Below the pieces are notes generated by a model that was given only the letters and a program-made list of their open reading frames with translations, did no database searches and was not told the DNA's origin. DNA of 37,209 bases from Bauldia sp. (GTDB lineage Bacteria > Pseudomonadota > Alphaproteobacteria > Rhizobiales > Kaistiaceae): NCBI GenBank assembly GCA_020849325.1, contig JADLGL010000057.1, forward strand, positions 1-37,209, in the 5' to 3' direction. Positions 17,648 to 25,329 of this stretch are shown here, in pieces. A program made the translations under genes and the position numbers. The first letter of the stretch is position 1. The number at the start of each line of letters is the position of its first letter.

Positions 17648-17733
17648 AATTCAGGCGCTTTGCACGCCCGACGTGCCACTTTGGGTCGCAGTGGCGTTGT
17701 CGGAGCAAGGCAGGGCGTCGATGCGTGCATCGC

Positions 17734-18009
17734 CTATCGCCGCCGCAGCGTGAGCGCCGCGAGCACGAAGCCGACGCCGATGGCGACGAAAGCGGCCGCG
17801 AGCGGATGGTGCGAGATCTGGTCCTGCACTTCGTGAACGCCCTGATTCGCCCGGCGCGCGACCAGCGTGCCGGTTGAGCGCGCGCGCTCCGCCGCGGCGT
17901 GGGCAGCGTCGCTGAGATGGTGGCCGATGGAAGCGCCCGCGTCCTCGATCTCCTCGGTCCGGGCACGCGCCATCTCGCGAAGATCCTGCAACGACTTGCT
18001 GATCGCCAT
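17734..18009 (-). CDS. DUF883/ElaB-YqjD-like membrane-anchored protein
   Basis: A 91-residue protein with an amphipathic helical N-terminal part (SLQDLREMARARTEEIEDAGASIGHHLSDAAHAAAERA) and one C-terminal transmembrane helix (HPLAAAFVAIGVGFVLAALT) ending in Arg-Arg-Arg. This is the layout of the DUF883 family, some members of which tether ribosomes to the membrane in stationary phase. The ATG at 18009 is chosen because the family begins just before the helix; the frame is open 15 codons further. No partner gene is evident; the polysaccharide locus starts 85 bp to the right. Confidence 0.65.
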   Translation of the reverse strand: MAISKSLQDLREMARARTEEIEDAGASIGHHLSDAAHAAAERARSTGTLVARRANQGVHEVQDQISHHPLAAAFVAIGVGFVLAALTLRRR

Positions 18010-18094
18010 GTGAGTTCGTCCTCGTGTGGAATTGCCAGCATGTAACGGCATCACACGGCGCCGGTTCCGTTCCCGACTTCCGGGCCGCGCGGAT

Positions 18095-19381
18095 TCAGCC
18101 CACGGGCGCTGCCCGCGCGACCGGCGCCGAAAACACCTTCACGGTCGGGATCGCCTGCCTCCGCCGGTAGAGGCGCTCGGCGGCATAGGCGCCCCAGATC
18201 ACGCCGTAGAGGAGGAAGAGGTGCCGCCAGTGGTCGTTGTCGATCACGTTGTGGATGAGCACCTGGCCGAGATAGGCGGCGAACGCGGCGATGACCACCA
18301 CGCGCCACGGCCGCGGCCGGAACATCAGCGGGAAGCCGATGACGAGCGTCCACACCACGAGCGCGATGTAGGAGAGGCCGCCGAGCCAGCCGTAGACGGT
18401 GAAGCCCTTGAGCCACATGTTGTGCTCGTCCTCGACGAAGAGCTTTCCGAACTCGAACGGGCCGATGCCGAACGGGTGGTCGAAGAGGAGGAGAAGGCCG
18501 AGCTGCTGGCGGTCGAACCGGCCGAGCGCGCCGGCGTCGTAGCTCTGGACGAGCTGGGCGCGTTCGAGGAAGAGGCCCGACGTCGCCGGCAGGATGAGCA
18601 GCACCGCGACGATGGCGACGATCGCGACCGCGCCGATCCCGACATAGGTGAGGATGCGAAGGCGCTTCCGGCCGCTGCGATGGTTGATGAACGCGACCGT
18701 CGCCGTCACCGCGAGGGCGAGCGCCGCCATCGCCCAGGCGGCGCGCGAGAAGGCGAGGACGATGGCAAGAAGGATGATCAGCGCGCCGAGGACGTGCCAG
18801 AACGATTTCCGGAGCGGCTGCGTCAGCGTCTGGTGGGCGAGGTAGCAGAGCGGCATCACCAGGAAAGGCGCGAACACGTTCGGGTCCTGGAACGGCCCGC
18901 GGGCGCGCTGGTAGAGCGTGAAGAACTCGATGCCGAGCGAGTAGCCGACGATGCCGACGGCCGCCGCGATCACTGCCGCCCAGGTGTAGGCCTTCATGAT
19001 CAGCATCAGCCGCCGCTCGGGGTCGGAGGGGATGACCATCGCGAAAAAGAAGGCCGAGAAGGCGAGAAGGAGCGTCGTGAAGAAGTAGACGAGCGGCTTC
19101 GACAGGCTCTCGACATTGCCGAGCGCGATCGCCCCGCCCGCGAGGTAGAGGAGGAGGAGGACGATCAGCGGCAGCACGTAGCGCGTGATGCGAAGGCCCG
19201 CGAAGAGCCAGACGCCCATCAGCGGAATGAGGAGGAGTTCGTACGGCGCCGGCTCGATGATGACGAAGCCGCCGAGGAAGACGACGAGCGCGAGCCCGGC
19301 ATTGAGGAGCCGCCGCGACGGGACGAACAGCCGCGGCGCCGGGATTGCGGCCGGGCTCGCGGCGTCTGCGGCGACGCTCAA
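18095..19381 (-). CDS. O-antigen ligase / Wzy-type polysaccharide polymerase
   Basis: A 428-residue polytopic membrane protein with about ten to twelve hydrophobic segments. The large periplasmic loop shows the Wzy_C/WaaL pattern: RARGPFQDPNVFAPFL, then FDHPFGIGPFEF followed by EDEHNMWLKGFTVYGWLG. Either polymerisation or ligation of undecaprenyl-linked glycans is expected; sequence alone cannot separate the two, and the context favours a polymerase. The start is a TTG at 19381, which forms a TTGA overlap with the stop of the upstream phosphoglycosyltransferase gene. The frame is open further upstream but there it is antiparallel-composition shadow with no hydrophobicity. Resembles HfsC-type holdfast polymerases in role. 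Confidence 0.82.
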   Translation of the reverse strand: MSVAADAASPAAIPAPRLFVPSRRLLNAGLALVVFLGGFVIIEPAPYELLLIPLMGVWLFAGLRITRYVLPLIVLLLLYLAGGAIALGNVESLSKPLVYFFTTLLLAFSAFFFAMVIPSDPERRLMLIMKAYTWAAVIAAAVGIVGYSLGIEFFTLYQRARGPFQDPNVFAPFLVMPLCYLAHQTLTQPLRKSFWHVLGALIILLAIVLAFSRAAWAMAALALAVTATVAFINHRSGRKRLRILTYVGIGAVAIVAIVAVLLILPATSGLFLERAQLVQSYDAGALGRFDRQQLGLLLLFDHPFGIGPFEFGKLFVEDEHNMWLKGFTVYGWLGGLSYIALVVWTLVIGFPLMFRPRPWRVVVIAAFAAYLGQVLIHNVIDNDHWRHLFLLYGVIWGAYAAERLYRRRQAIPTVKVFSAPVARAAPVG

Positions 19382-20916
19382 TACGCGTTCTCCGACGTGA
19401 ACAGCCGGATCGGCGTGAGCGCGAGGATGTAGAGGTCGAACAGCACCGACCAGTTCTCGATGTAGTAGAGATCCGCCTCGACGCGGCCGCGGATCTTTTC
19501 GGGCGTATCGACCTCGCCGCGCCAGCCATTGATCTGCGCCCAGCCGGTGACGCCGGGCTTCACGCGGTGGCGGGCGAAATAGCCGTCGACGACGTCGTTC
19601 CACAGCCGGCTGTCGGTGTGCGCGCCGACGGCGTGCGGGCGCGGACCGACCAGCGAGAGCGAGCCGCGGATGACGTTGATCAGCTGCGGCAGCTCGTCGA
19701 TCGAGGCCTTCCGGATGAACCGGCCGACGCGCGTGACGCGCGGATCGCCCTTCGTCACGGCCTTCTTCGCCGCAGGGTCGGCCATGTCGTGGTGCATCGA
19801 CCGGAACTTCAGGACGTCGATGACCTCGTTGTTGAAGCCGTAGCGCTTCTGCCGGAAGAACACCGGGCCGCGCGTGTCGAGCTTGATCGCGAGCGCCGTC
19901 AGCAGCATCAGCGGCGAGAACAGGACGAGGAGCGCCGCTCCGCAGACGATGTCGAAGATGCGCTTCACCACCGAGTCCCAGTCGGCGATGGGCTTGTCGA
20001 AGACGTCGAGGAACGGCACCGACCCGACATAGGAGTAGGAGCGCGGGCGGAAGCGGAGCCTGTTGCTGTGCGCCGACAGCCGGACGTCGACCGGCAGCAC
20101 CCAGATCTGTTTGAGGAACTGGAGGAGCCGGTTCTCGGCCGTCATCGGCAGCGACACGATCAGCATGTCGATGCGCGCGATGCGGCCGAATTCGACCAGC
20201 TCGGCGACCGTGCCCACCTTGGTGTAGCCGGCGACGGACCGCGGCGAGCGCGCATCGTCGCGGTCATCGAAGATGCCGCAGATCCGGATGTCGTTGTCGG
20301 GCTGCGCCTCCAGCGCCTCGATGAGCTCCGCGGCCGGAGGGCCGCCGCCGACGATCACCGCGCGCCGCTCGAGCCGGCCCTCGCGCGTCCAGCGCCGCAC
20401 CACGCTCGCAAGGCCGAGGCGGAAGAGGGCGAAGAAGGCGAGCCCGGTGAGGAGCCATGCGACGAAGAAGCCGCGTGAAAAATAGGCGCCGGTCTTGGTG
20501 AGGAAAGCGACGACCGCAAAGAGCGCGAAAACGAGGACCCAGGCCACCCAGATGCGGGCGATCTGGCGGATGTGGCTCCGGAAGGACGGCACCGAATAGC
20601 CGTCCGCCGCCTGGATGAAGATCGTGGCGAGCACCGCGCCGAGGACGACCGGGATCGCGTACCAGAGGTCGATCCCTTCGACGGGCACGACGTGGAAGGC
20701 GTAGATGCCGAGGGCGAGGACGACGAGCGCCGCGAACTCGAAAAGGCGCACCCAGCCGGTAAGGAGCGTTGCGGAGATGGAGCGGTTGGCGAGCTCGTTC
20801 GCGATCTGCCGCGCCTCGTCGGACATCGGCTTGGCTGTCGCGGCATCGCCCGCGATGGCCGACGTGGCGACGACGGCCCGGCTGGCGAACTGGCCCTGGG
20901 ACTGGAGGTTGTTCAT
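19378..20916 (-). CDS. Undecaprenyl-phosphate sugar phosphotransferase (WcaJ/HfsE/UppA-like)
   Basis: A 512-residue membrane enzyme that loads the first sugar-phosphate onto undecaprenyl phosphate. The N-terminal half has four to five membrane helices (about 55-170), then a Rossmann-like domain beginning RAVIVGGGPPAAELIEAL at about 185. The catalytic bacterial sugar transferase domain starts at about 315 with KRIFDIVCGAALLVL and has KFRSM (370-374), SIDELPQLINV (405-415), SLVGPRP (421-427) and PGVTGWAQING (454-464). The length is typical of polyisoprenyl-phosphate hexose-1-phosphate transferases with the full N-terminal part. The sugar is probably glucose by family, but not proven. It is first in a two-gene unit with the polymerase gene. 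Confidence 0.92.
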   Translation of the reverse strand: MNNLQSQGQFASRAVVATSAIAGDAATAKPMSDEARQIANELANRSISATLLTGWVRLFEFAALVVLALGIYAFHVVPVEGIDLWYAIPVVLGAVLATIFIQAADGYSVPSFRSHIRQIARIWVAWVLVFALFAVVAFLTKTGAYFSRGFFVAWLLTGLAFFALFRLGLASVVRRWTREGRLERRAVIVGGGPPAAELIEALEAQPDNDIRICGIFDDRDDARSPRSVAGYTKVGTVAELVEFGRIARIDMLIVSLPMTAENRLLQFLKQIWVLPVDVRLSAHSNRLRFRPRSYSYVGSVPFLDVFDKPIADWDSVVKRIFDIVCGAALLVLFSPLMLLTALAIKLDTRGPVFFRQKRYGFNNEVIDVLKFRSMHHDMADPAAKKAVTKGDPRVTRVGRFIRKASIDELPQLINVIRGSLSLVGPRPHAVGAHTDSRLWNDVVDGYFARHRVKPGVTGWAQINGWRGEVDTPEKIRGRVEADLYYIENWSVLFDLYILALTPIRLFTSENAY

Positions 20917-20991
20917 GCGAAAAGCCCGGCGCGGGACATCGCCGGACGATTGCGAGGTCGAGGCTAACGCGGCCTTTCGCGGATCGCTTCA

Positions 20992-21051
20992 ATTGTACGG
21001 GTTAGCCTTAACCCGGCCAGTTGTTGGGATTTGCGGTTAAGCGAACCTTAC
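20992..21051 (-). promoter_or_regulatory. Putative promoter of the phosphoglycosyltransferase gene with palindrome and CtrA-like box
   Basis: Read on the minus strand: GTAA-N7-TTAAC (21051-21036, one mismatch to the CtrA consensus), then CTGGC, then the palindrome CGGGTTA-AGGC-TAACCCG (21015-20998), then TACAAT (20997-20992), a good -10. The palindrome occupies the spacer just upstream of the -10, where a bound repressor would block polymerase. The -35 is weak, which suits an activated promoter. About 75 bp remain to the start codon at 20916. Confidence 0.5.
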
Positions 21052-21059
21052 CGGAGCTG

Positions 21060-22238
21060 CTACGGCGTCCCGCGCCGCCGCGCGATCGCCGCCCGATAGA
21101 CGCCCTCGACGCTCGCCGCCATCGCGTCCACCGTATGGATCCGGCGAACCTCGTCCCGAAGCTCCACGGCCTTCCGTGCCGTCCCCTCGGGATCGGCTGC
21201 GGCAGCCTCCATCGCCGCGGCAAGCGATTCGACGCTCCCCGGCTCGACCAGCCGGTCGGACTTCTCGCCGAAAATCTCCGGAATGCCGCCGACGCGCGTC
21301 GCGATCATCGGCACGGCGGCGGCCGCTGCCTCGAGGACGATGTAGGGCATCGATTCGGCCCGCGACGGAATGACGAGCACCCGGCCTGTCGCGAACGCCG
21401 TCCGCGCCGGCGTCGGCTCATGGAACGCGACGGCGTCACCGAGCCGGAGTTCGGCCACCATCGCCCGGTAGCGCGCCGCGTCGTCGCCGGCGCCAAAAAT
21501 GTGCGCCGTGTGCGGCCGGCCGCGATCGCGGAGCGCGGCGAGGGCACGGATGAAGACGTCGACGCCCTTCAGATCGCGCAGCATGCCGACATAGAGGAAG
21601 TCGCGCGCATCCGGCGCCGGCGCGACGGGAACGAACTCGTCCTCCCTGAGCCCGTTCGGGATGATCGTCGCGATCGGCTTCGGCGGATGCACTTTCGCGG
21701 CATACGCGTCGGCCTCGTAGCGGCTGACGAAGATGAACGCGTCCGTCATCGTCTCGAAGACGCGTTCGGCGGCGAAGTAGACCCGGTTCTTCAGCTCACC
21801 TGGGTCGTAGTGCAGGCTGCCGCCATGCGGGGTGTAGATGCGGGCTACGCGCTTACCAGATGCCCGCAAGAAGGTACCGCCGATGCGGGCATAGGCGCCG
21901 CCCTTGGCGCCGTGCCCGTGGAGCACATCGGGGGAAAGGGGTTTCGCCGCGCGCTGGACGCGCCGCGCGCCGACGAGATCGGAGAGCGCGATGCTGCGCT
22001 CCATCGGAATGCGGTGGAGGCCGAGCGCAAGGGCAGGGGCGAGCCCGGCGAAGAGCTTTTCCTCGAACGCGCCGCCGGTGGTCGAATCGCAGATGATGCC
22101 GACCTCGTGGCCGGCGCGCGCCTGCGCGCCGCAGAGGTCGCGGACGTGCCGGAACAGGCCGCCGATCGGGTTGCGGAAGCAGTGGACGATGCGGAGCGGG
22201 CCGGAGGCGGCCGGAATGGCGAAGCTCGCATCGCTCAA
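21060..22238 (-). CDS. GT4-family glycosyltransferase
   Basis: A 392-residue retaining glycosyltransferase with GT-B fold, cytosolic. Seen: the N-terminal donor-side loop RNPIGGLFRHVRDL, then HGHGAKGGAYAR, YTPHGGSLHYDPG and FIFVSRYEADAY, IIPNGLREDEFVP, YVGMLRDLKGVDVFI, and the EX7E region RAESMPYIVLEAAAAAVPMIAT followed by VGGIPEIF. The start is the TTG at 22238 in a TTGA overlap with the stop of the export lipoprotein gene; upstream the open frame runs out of phase through that gene. The donor and acceptor sugars are not predictable. Placed like the GT genes of holdfast or unipolar polysaccharide loci. Confidence 0.88.
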   Translation of the reverse strand: MSDASFAIPAASGPLRIVHCFRNPIGGLFRHVRDLCGAQARAGHEVGIICDSTTGGAFEEKLFAGLAPALALGLHRIPMERSIALSDLVGARRVQRAAKPLSPDVLHGHGAKGGAYARIGGTFLRASGKRVARIYTPHGGSLHYDPGELKNRVYFAAERVFETMTDAFIFVSRYEADAYAAKVHPPKPIATIIPNGLREDEFVPVAPAPDARDFLYVGMLRDLKGVDVFIRALAALRDRGRPHTAHIFGAGDDAARYRAMVAELRLGDAVAFHEPTPARTAFATGRVLVIPSRAESMPYIVLEAAAAAVPMIATRVGGIPEIFGEKSDRLVEPGSVESLAAAMEAAAADPEGTARKAVELRDEVRRIHTVDAMAASVEGVYRAAIARRRGTP

Positions 22239-22795
22239 AGGAGCCTCTGGCCGATGGTGATCGTGTCGCCGGGGACCACGAGATCGAGGAGCTCGAGCCG
22301 GATCGGCACCGGCCGCCCGTCGACGCGCCGCACCACCTCGACGAAACCTTGCCGGGCGCGCGGCGTGAAGCCGCCGGCAATGGCGACGGCCTGCTGGACC
22401 GTGAGGCCGGCGACATAGGCATACTGGCCGGGCGCTCCGACCTCGCCGAGGACGAACACCGGGCGCCAGGTCTCGACGCTGACGGTGACGTCGGGGTTGC
22501 GGAGGTAGTTCTGCCGGAGCGCGGCGGCGATGATGCCTTCGAGGCTCTCGGCGGTCCGGCCCCGCGCCTGGACCTGACCCACGAGCGGCATCGCGATCCG
22601 GCCGCTCTCGTCCACGACGTACGTGCCGGTGAGGTCCGCCTGGTCGAGGACGACGATGCGCAGCTGGTCGCCGCTGTCGAGGAGGAGTTGTGCCGCCGGC
22701 TGCGGCCCGCCGCCGAGCGGCGCCGGCGGAGTCGTGGCGCAGGCGGCCAGAATCGCGAGCGCGGCCAGGCAGCTGATGAGGCGGGCGGGTTTCAT
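22235..22795 (-). CDS. Outer-membrane polysaccharide export lipoprotein (Wza/HfsD family, short form)
   Basis: A 186-residue lipoprotein. Residues 1-19 are a signal with lipobox LAAC and Cys19. The Poly_export domain follows (LLDSGDQLRIVVLDQADLTGTYVVDESGRIAMPLVGQV, then AALRQNYLRNPDVTVSV), and one SLBB-like repeat (RPVFVLGEVGAPGQYAYVAGLTVQQAVAIAGG). It lacks the extra SLBB repeats and C-terminal amphipathic helix of E. coli Wza, as is usual for the short alphaproteobacterial form. It should form the periplasm/outer-membrane export channel with the divergent co-polymerase gene. The ATG at 22795 gives a normal signal peptide. Confidence 0.92.
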   Translation of the reverse strand: MKPARLISCLAALAILAACATTPPAPLGGGPQPAAQLLLDSGDQLRIVVLDQADLTGTYVVDESGRIAMPLVGQVQARGRTAESLEGIIAAALRQNYLRNPDVTVSVETWRPVFVLGEVGAPGQYAYVAGLTVQQAVAIAGGFTPRARQGFVEVVRRVDGRPVPIRLELLDLVVPGDTITIGQRLL

Positions 22796-22846
22796 TCTGG
22801 CCGTTGCGCGCGGGGGCAGTTCTGTCCGCCAATCTTCGCGCTCATG

Positions 22847-22862
22847 GTTAATGTTCCGTAAA
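22847..22862 (-). promoter_or_regulatory. CtrA-like box before the export lipoprotein gene
   Basis: On the minus strand TTTA (22862-22859), seven bases, then TTAAC (22851-22847): one mismatch from TTAA-N7-TTAAC. It is 52-67 bp before the ATG of the export gene, so it would lie at or near the promoter. Weak on its own; noted because a similar box precedes the phosphoglycosyltransferase gene. Confidence 0.35.
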
Positions 22863-22900
22863 GCCTGGCCGGTGTAGGGTTACCGGGTCGGCAGAGTGGC

Positions 22901-22925
22901 TTCATCGAATATTAACTTCGATGAA
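22901..22925. promoter_or_regulatory. 9-bp inverted repeat in the divergent export/co-polymerase promoter
   Basis: TTCATCGAA (22901-22909), a 7-bp AT-rich spacer TATTAAC, and TTCGATGAA (22917-22925) form a perfect inverted repeat with 16-bp centre-to-centre arms. It stands in the 214-bp divergent gap 22796-23009 and is the only AT-rich block there. The shape is that of an operator for a dimeric helix-turn-helix regulator acting on one or both genes. Confidence 0.55.
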
Positions 22926-23009
22926 TACCCTGTTGTGTGGCGAGCATGTCGTTAGGATCCCGCTCACCATAGTTTTCACCGCCGAGACGACTTCGCAGGC
23001 CCGAGTTCG

Positions 23010-25166
23010 ATGAGCAATACCTACGCCGGTGACGTGGAGATCGATCTCGGGACGGTGTTCCGGTTGGTGTTCCGCAAGCTGCCGCTGCTGATCCTGTTCG
23101 GGATCGCGGCGGCTGCGGGCGTCTACTACCTCCTCAGCTCCGCCGATCCGGTCTACCGCGCCGAGACGACGCTGCTCATCGAGACCGGCGAGACGGACCT
23201 CACCCGCAACACCGATGCCGCGACCACTGCGGCGCTTCTCGACCAGCAGGGGGTCGCGAGCCAGGTCCAGCTCATCCGCTCGCGCGACGTCGCGATCGCC
23301 GTCATCGAGCAGCTCGGCCTCGAGGCCAATCCGGATTTCGATCCGGCCCTGAAGGAGCCCGGCCTCGTCGACCGTCTGATGGGGATGGTCGGCCTCGGCG
23401 ACGACGGTCCCGCGGCGCCGGTCGAGGAGGTGGTGCTTGCCGACTTCATGAGCCGCCTCTCGGTGAACCCGATCACCGACACGCGCGTCATCGCCATCGC
23501 CTTCGAGGCCGGCGATCCCCGGCTCGCCGCCGACATCGCCAACGCCATCGCGGCGCAGTACATCGCGCAGCAGCGCGAGGTGCAGCGTGTCGCCACGGCG
23601 GTCGCGACCGACTGGCTCCAGACCGAGATCGACGCCCTTTCGGCGCGCGTCGTCGCCGCGGAGGAGGCGGTCGAGACTTTTCGGGCCGACAACAACCTCT
23701 TCCTCACCGGCCAGAACGCGGCCGTCACGATCACCGCGCAGCGCCTCGCCGACGCCTCGGCCGAGCTCGCCCGCGTCCGGACGACGCGCGCCGAGGCCGA
23801 AGCGAAGGCGGCGCTGATCCGGACGACCCTCGACGAGGGCGGGGCGCTCACCGCGCTCGACATTCTCAACTCGCCCGTCGTCGCCAATCTCCGCGAGCAG
23901 GAGGTCGCGATTCGCGGCCAGATCGCCGAGGCGTCGGCGACGCTGATGCCCGGCCACCCGCAGATCCGCGCGCTCAACGCCCAGCTCGCCGACATCGCCG
24001 AAGCGGTCCGCGCCGAAGCCCGCAACGTCCTTGCCGGCCTCGAGACCGAAGCGCAGCTCGCCCGCAACTACGAGGCGCAGCTCGCCGCGACCGAAGACGA
24101 GCTCCGCGCCGCCGCCGCCGTTTCGAACCAGGCGGAAGTGCAGCTCCGCGCCCTCGAACGCGAGGCGACGGCGGAGCGCGATCTCCTCGAAACCTATCTC
24201 GCGCTCGCCCGCGAGGCGGTGTCTCGGCAGAACGCCAATTTCCTGCCGGTCAACGTCCGCGTCGTCTCGCCGGCGGCGCCGGCGCTCGAGCCGTCCTATC
24301 CGAAGCCGATCCCGATGAGCATCATCGCCGCGCTCCTCGTGATGATGCTCGGCGCCGCGATCGTCCTCGTCCGCGAGCTCGCCTCTGGCCGCGCCACGCG
24401 GCCGGCGCTCATTGCCCGGCCGGCGCCGCTGATCGTCCAGCCCGCCGCCGCGCCGGTCGTCGCCGCGCCGCCGCTCCAGCCGGTCGTTCCCGGCGACGAG
24501 CCGGCACCGTGGTCGGAAGGCGGCGACATTCGCCGCATGATGCCGCGCGATCCCGGCATCGACGCCGTCGCGGCGCAGGTCGAACAGGCGCTCGGCGGCA
24601 TGGCCGCGCACATCCGCAGCGCCGGCGCCCGGCGGGTCCTCATCACGATGACCCCCTCGGCCCTCGCCGGCGGTCGTCCGCTCGCCGCCGTGGCGCTGGC
24701 GCGGGCGCTCTCGCGCACCGGCGCGCGCGTTCTCCTCGTCGATCTCCACGGCGACGAAGCCGACCGCATGGCGATGGGCGAGGCCGGCAATCTGCCGGGC
24801 TTCGGCGATCTCTTCGCCGGCGAGGCCTCGTTCGCCCAGGTCATCTTCCGCGACCGGATTTCACCGGCGCACTTCATCCCCGCCGGCCGGCGCCGCCGCC
24901 TGTCCGACATGATGGATGGCGGCCGCATGGCGACCCTCGTCGCCGCGCTCGACCATACCTACGACCACGTCGTCTACGACATCGGCTCCGAGATGCTGCC
25001 GCTCCTCGGGCCGGGCGCCGGCATGGCGGTCGTCGTCACCGACCGCGAGCCCGGCGACCCCGAGACGACCCGCGGCTTCGATGCCGTACGCGCCGTGTCG
25101 GAAGCCGAAGTGATGGTGCTGGTTGCCGAAGCGCCGGCGGCGGAGCAGGCGGGCGCCGCGGCTTAG
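23010..25166 (+). CDS. GumC/Wzc-type polysaccharide co-polymerase with degenerate kinase domain
   Basis: A 718-residue inner-membrane protein controlling chain length and export. TM1 is at about 26-43 and TM2 at about 437-456, with the PCP signature PSYPKPIP just before TM2. Between them lies a periplasmic Wzz domain with long coiled coil (about 200-410). The C-terminal domain (about 530-710) has the BY-kinase fold: VLLVDLHGDEAD (Walker A' Asp578) and HVVYDIGS (Walker B Asp657). But the P-loop reads TPSALAGGRPLAA, with Arg for the lysine and Pro-Leu for Ser/Thr, and no tyrosine cluster ends the chain. Kinase activity is therefore unlikely. Such pseudokinase co-polymerases occur in holdfast-type systems. 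Divergent from the export lipoprotein gene. Confidence 0.9.
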   Translation: MSNTYAGDVEIDLGTVFRLVFRKLPLLILFGIAAAAGVYYLLSSADPVYRAETTLLIETGETDLTRNTDAATTAALLDQQGVASQVQLIRSRDVAIAVIEQLGLEANPDFDPALKEPGLVDRLMGMVGLGDDGPAAPVEEVVLADFMSRLSVNPITDTRVIAIAFEAGDPRLAADIANAIAAQYIAQQREVQRVATAVATDWLQTEIDALSARVVAAEEAVETFRADNNLFLTGQNAAVTITAQRLADASAELARVRTTRAEAEAKAALIRTTLDEGGALTALDILNSPVVANLREQEVAIRGQIAEASATLMPGHPQIRALNAQLADIAEAVRAEARNVLAGLETEAQLARNYEAQLAATEDELRAAAAVSNQAEVQLRALEREATAERDLLETYLALAREAVSRQNANFLPVNVRVVSPAAPALEPSYPKPIPMSIIAALLVMMLGAAIVLVRELASGRATRPALIARPAPLIVQPAAAPVVAAPPLQPVVPGDEPAPWSEGGDIRRMMPRDPGIDAVAAQVEQALGGMAAHIRSAGARRVLITMTPSALAGGRPLAAVALARALSRTGARVLLVDLHGDEADRMAMGEAGNLPGFGDLFAGEASFAQVIFRDRISPAHFIPAGRRRRLSDMMDGGRMATLVAALDHTYDHVVYDIGSEMLPLLGPGAGMAVVVTDREPGDPETTRGFDAVRAVSEAEVMVLVAEAPAAEQAGAAA

Positions 25167-25193
25167 CAAGTCCTGGAACCCTGATCCGATCGT

Positions 25194-25284
25194 CCCCGCG
25201 GAGGCGGGGACCCATCCCTCTTCGCAAGTGGGGACGGGCCTCTGGCCCGACATTGTTGTTCGATGGGTCCCCGCCTCCGCGGGG
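25194..25284. repeat. Dispersed inverted-repeat element, copy 1
   Basis: The arm 25194-25216 and the arm 25262-25284 are perfect 23-bp reverse complements, each itself a mini-hairpin (CCCCGC-GGAG-GCGGGG followed by ACCCATC). The 45-bp centre begins CCTCTTCGCAAG. It lies just after the co-polymerase stop and before the convergent acyltransferase gene, so it may also end transcripts. Related copies are at 30151 and 37154. Confidence 0.85.
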
Positions 25285-25329
25285 ATGAGCGGATTGGGGC
25301 ACCGTTGGAGAGGATCGCGGGGGCCCGCG

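Noticed and set aside
22902-24749. A 615-codon minus-strand frame opposite the co-polymerase gene
   Set aside because: Antisense shadow rich in Arg, Gly, Asp and Glu; the plus-strand gene has clear membrane helices and motifs.
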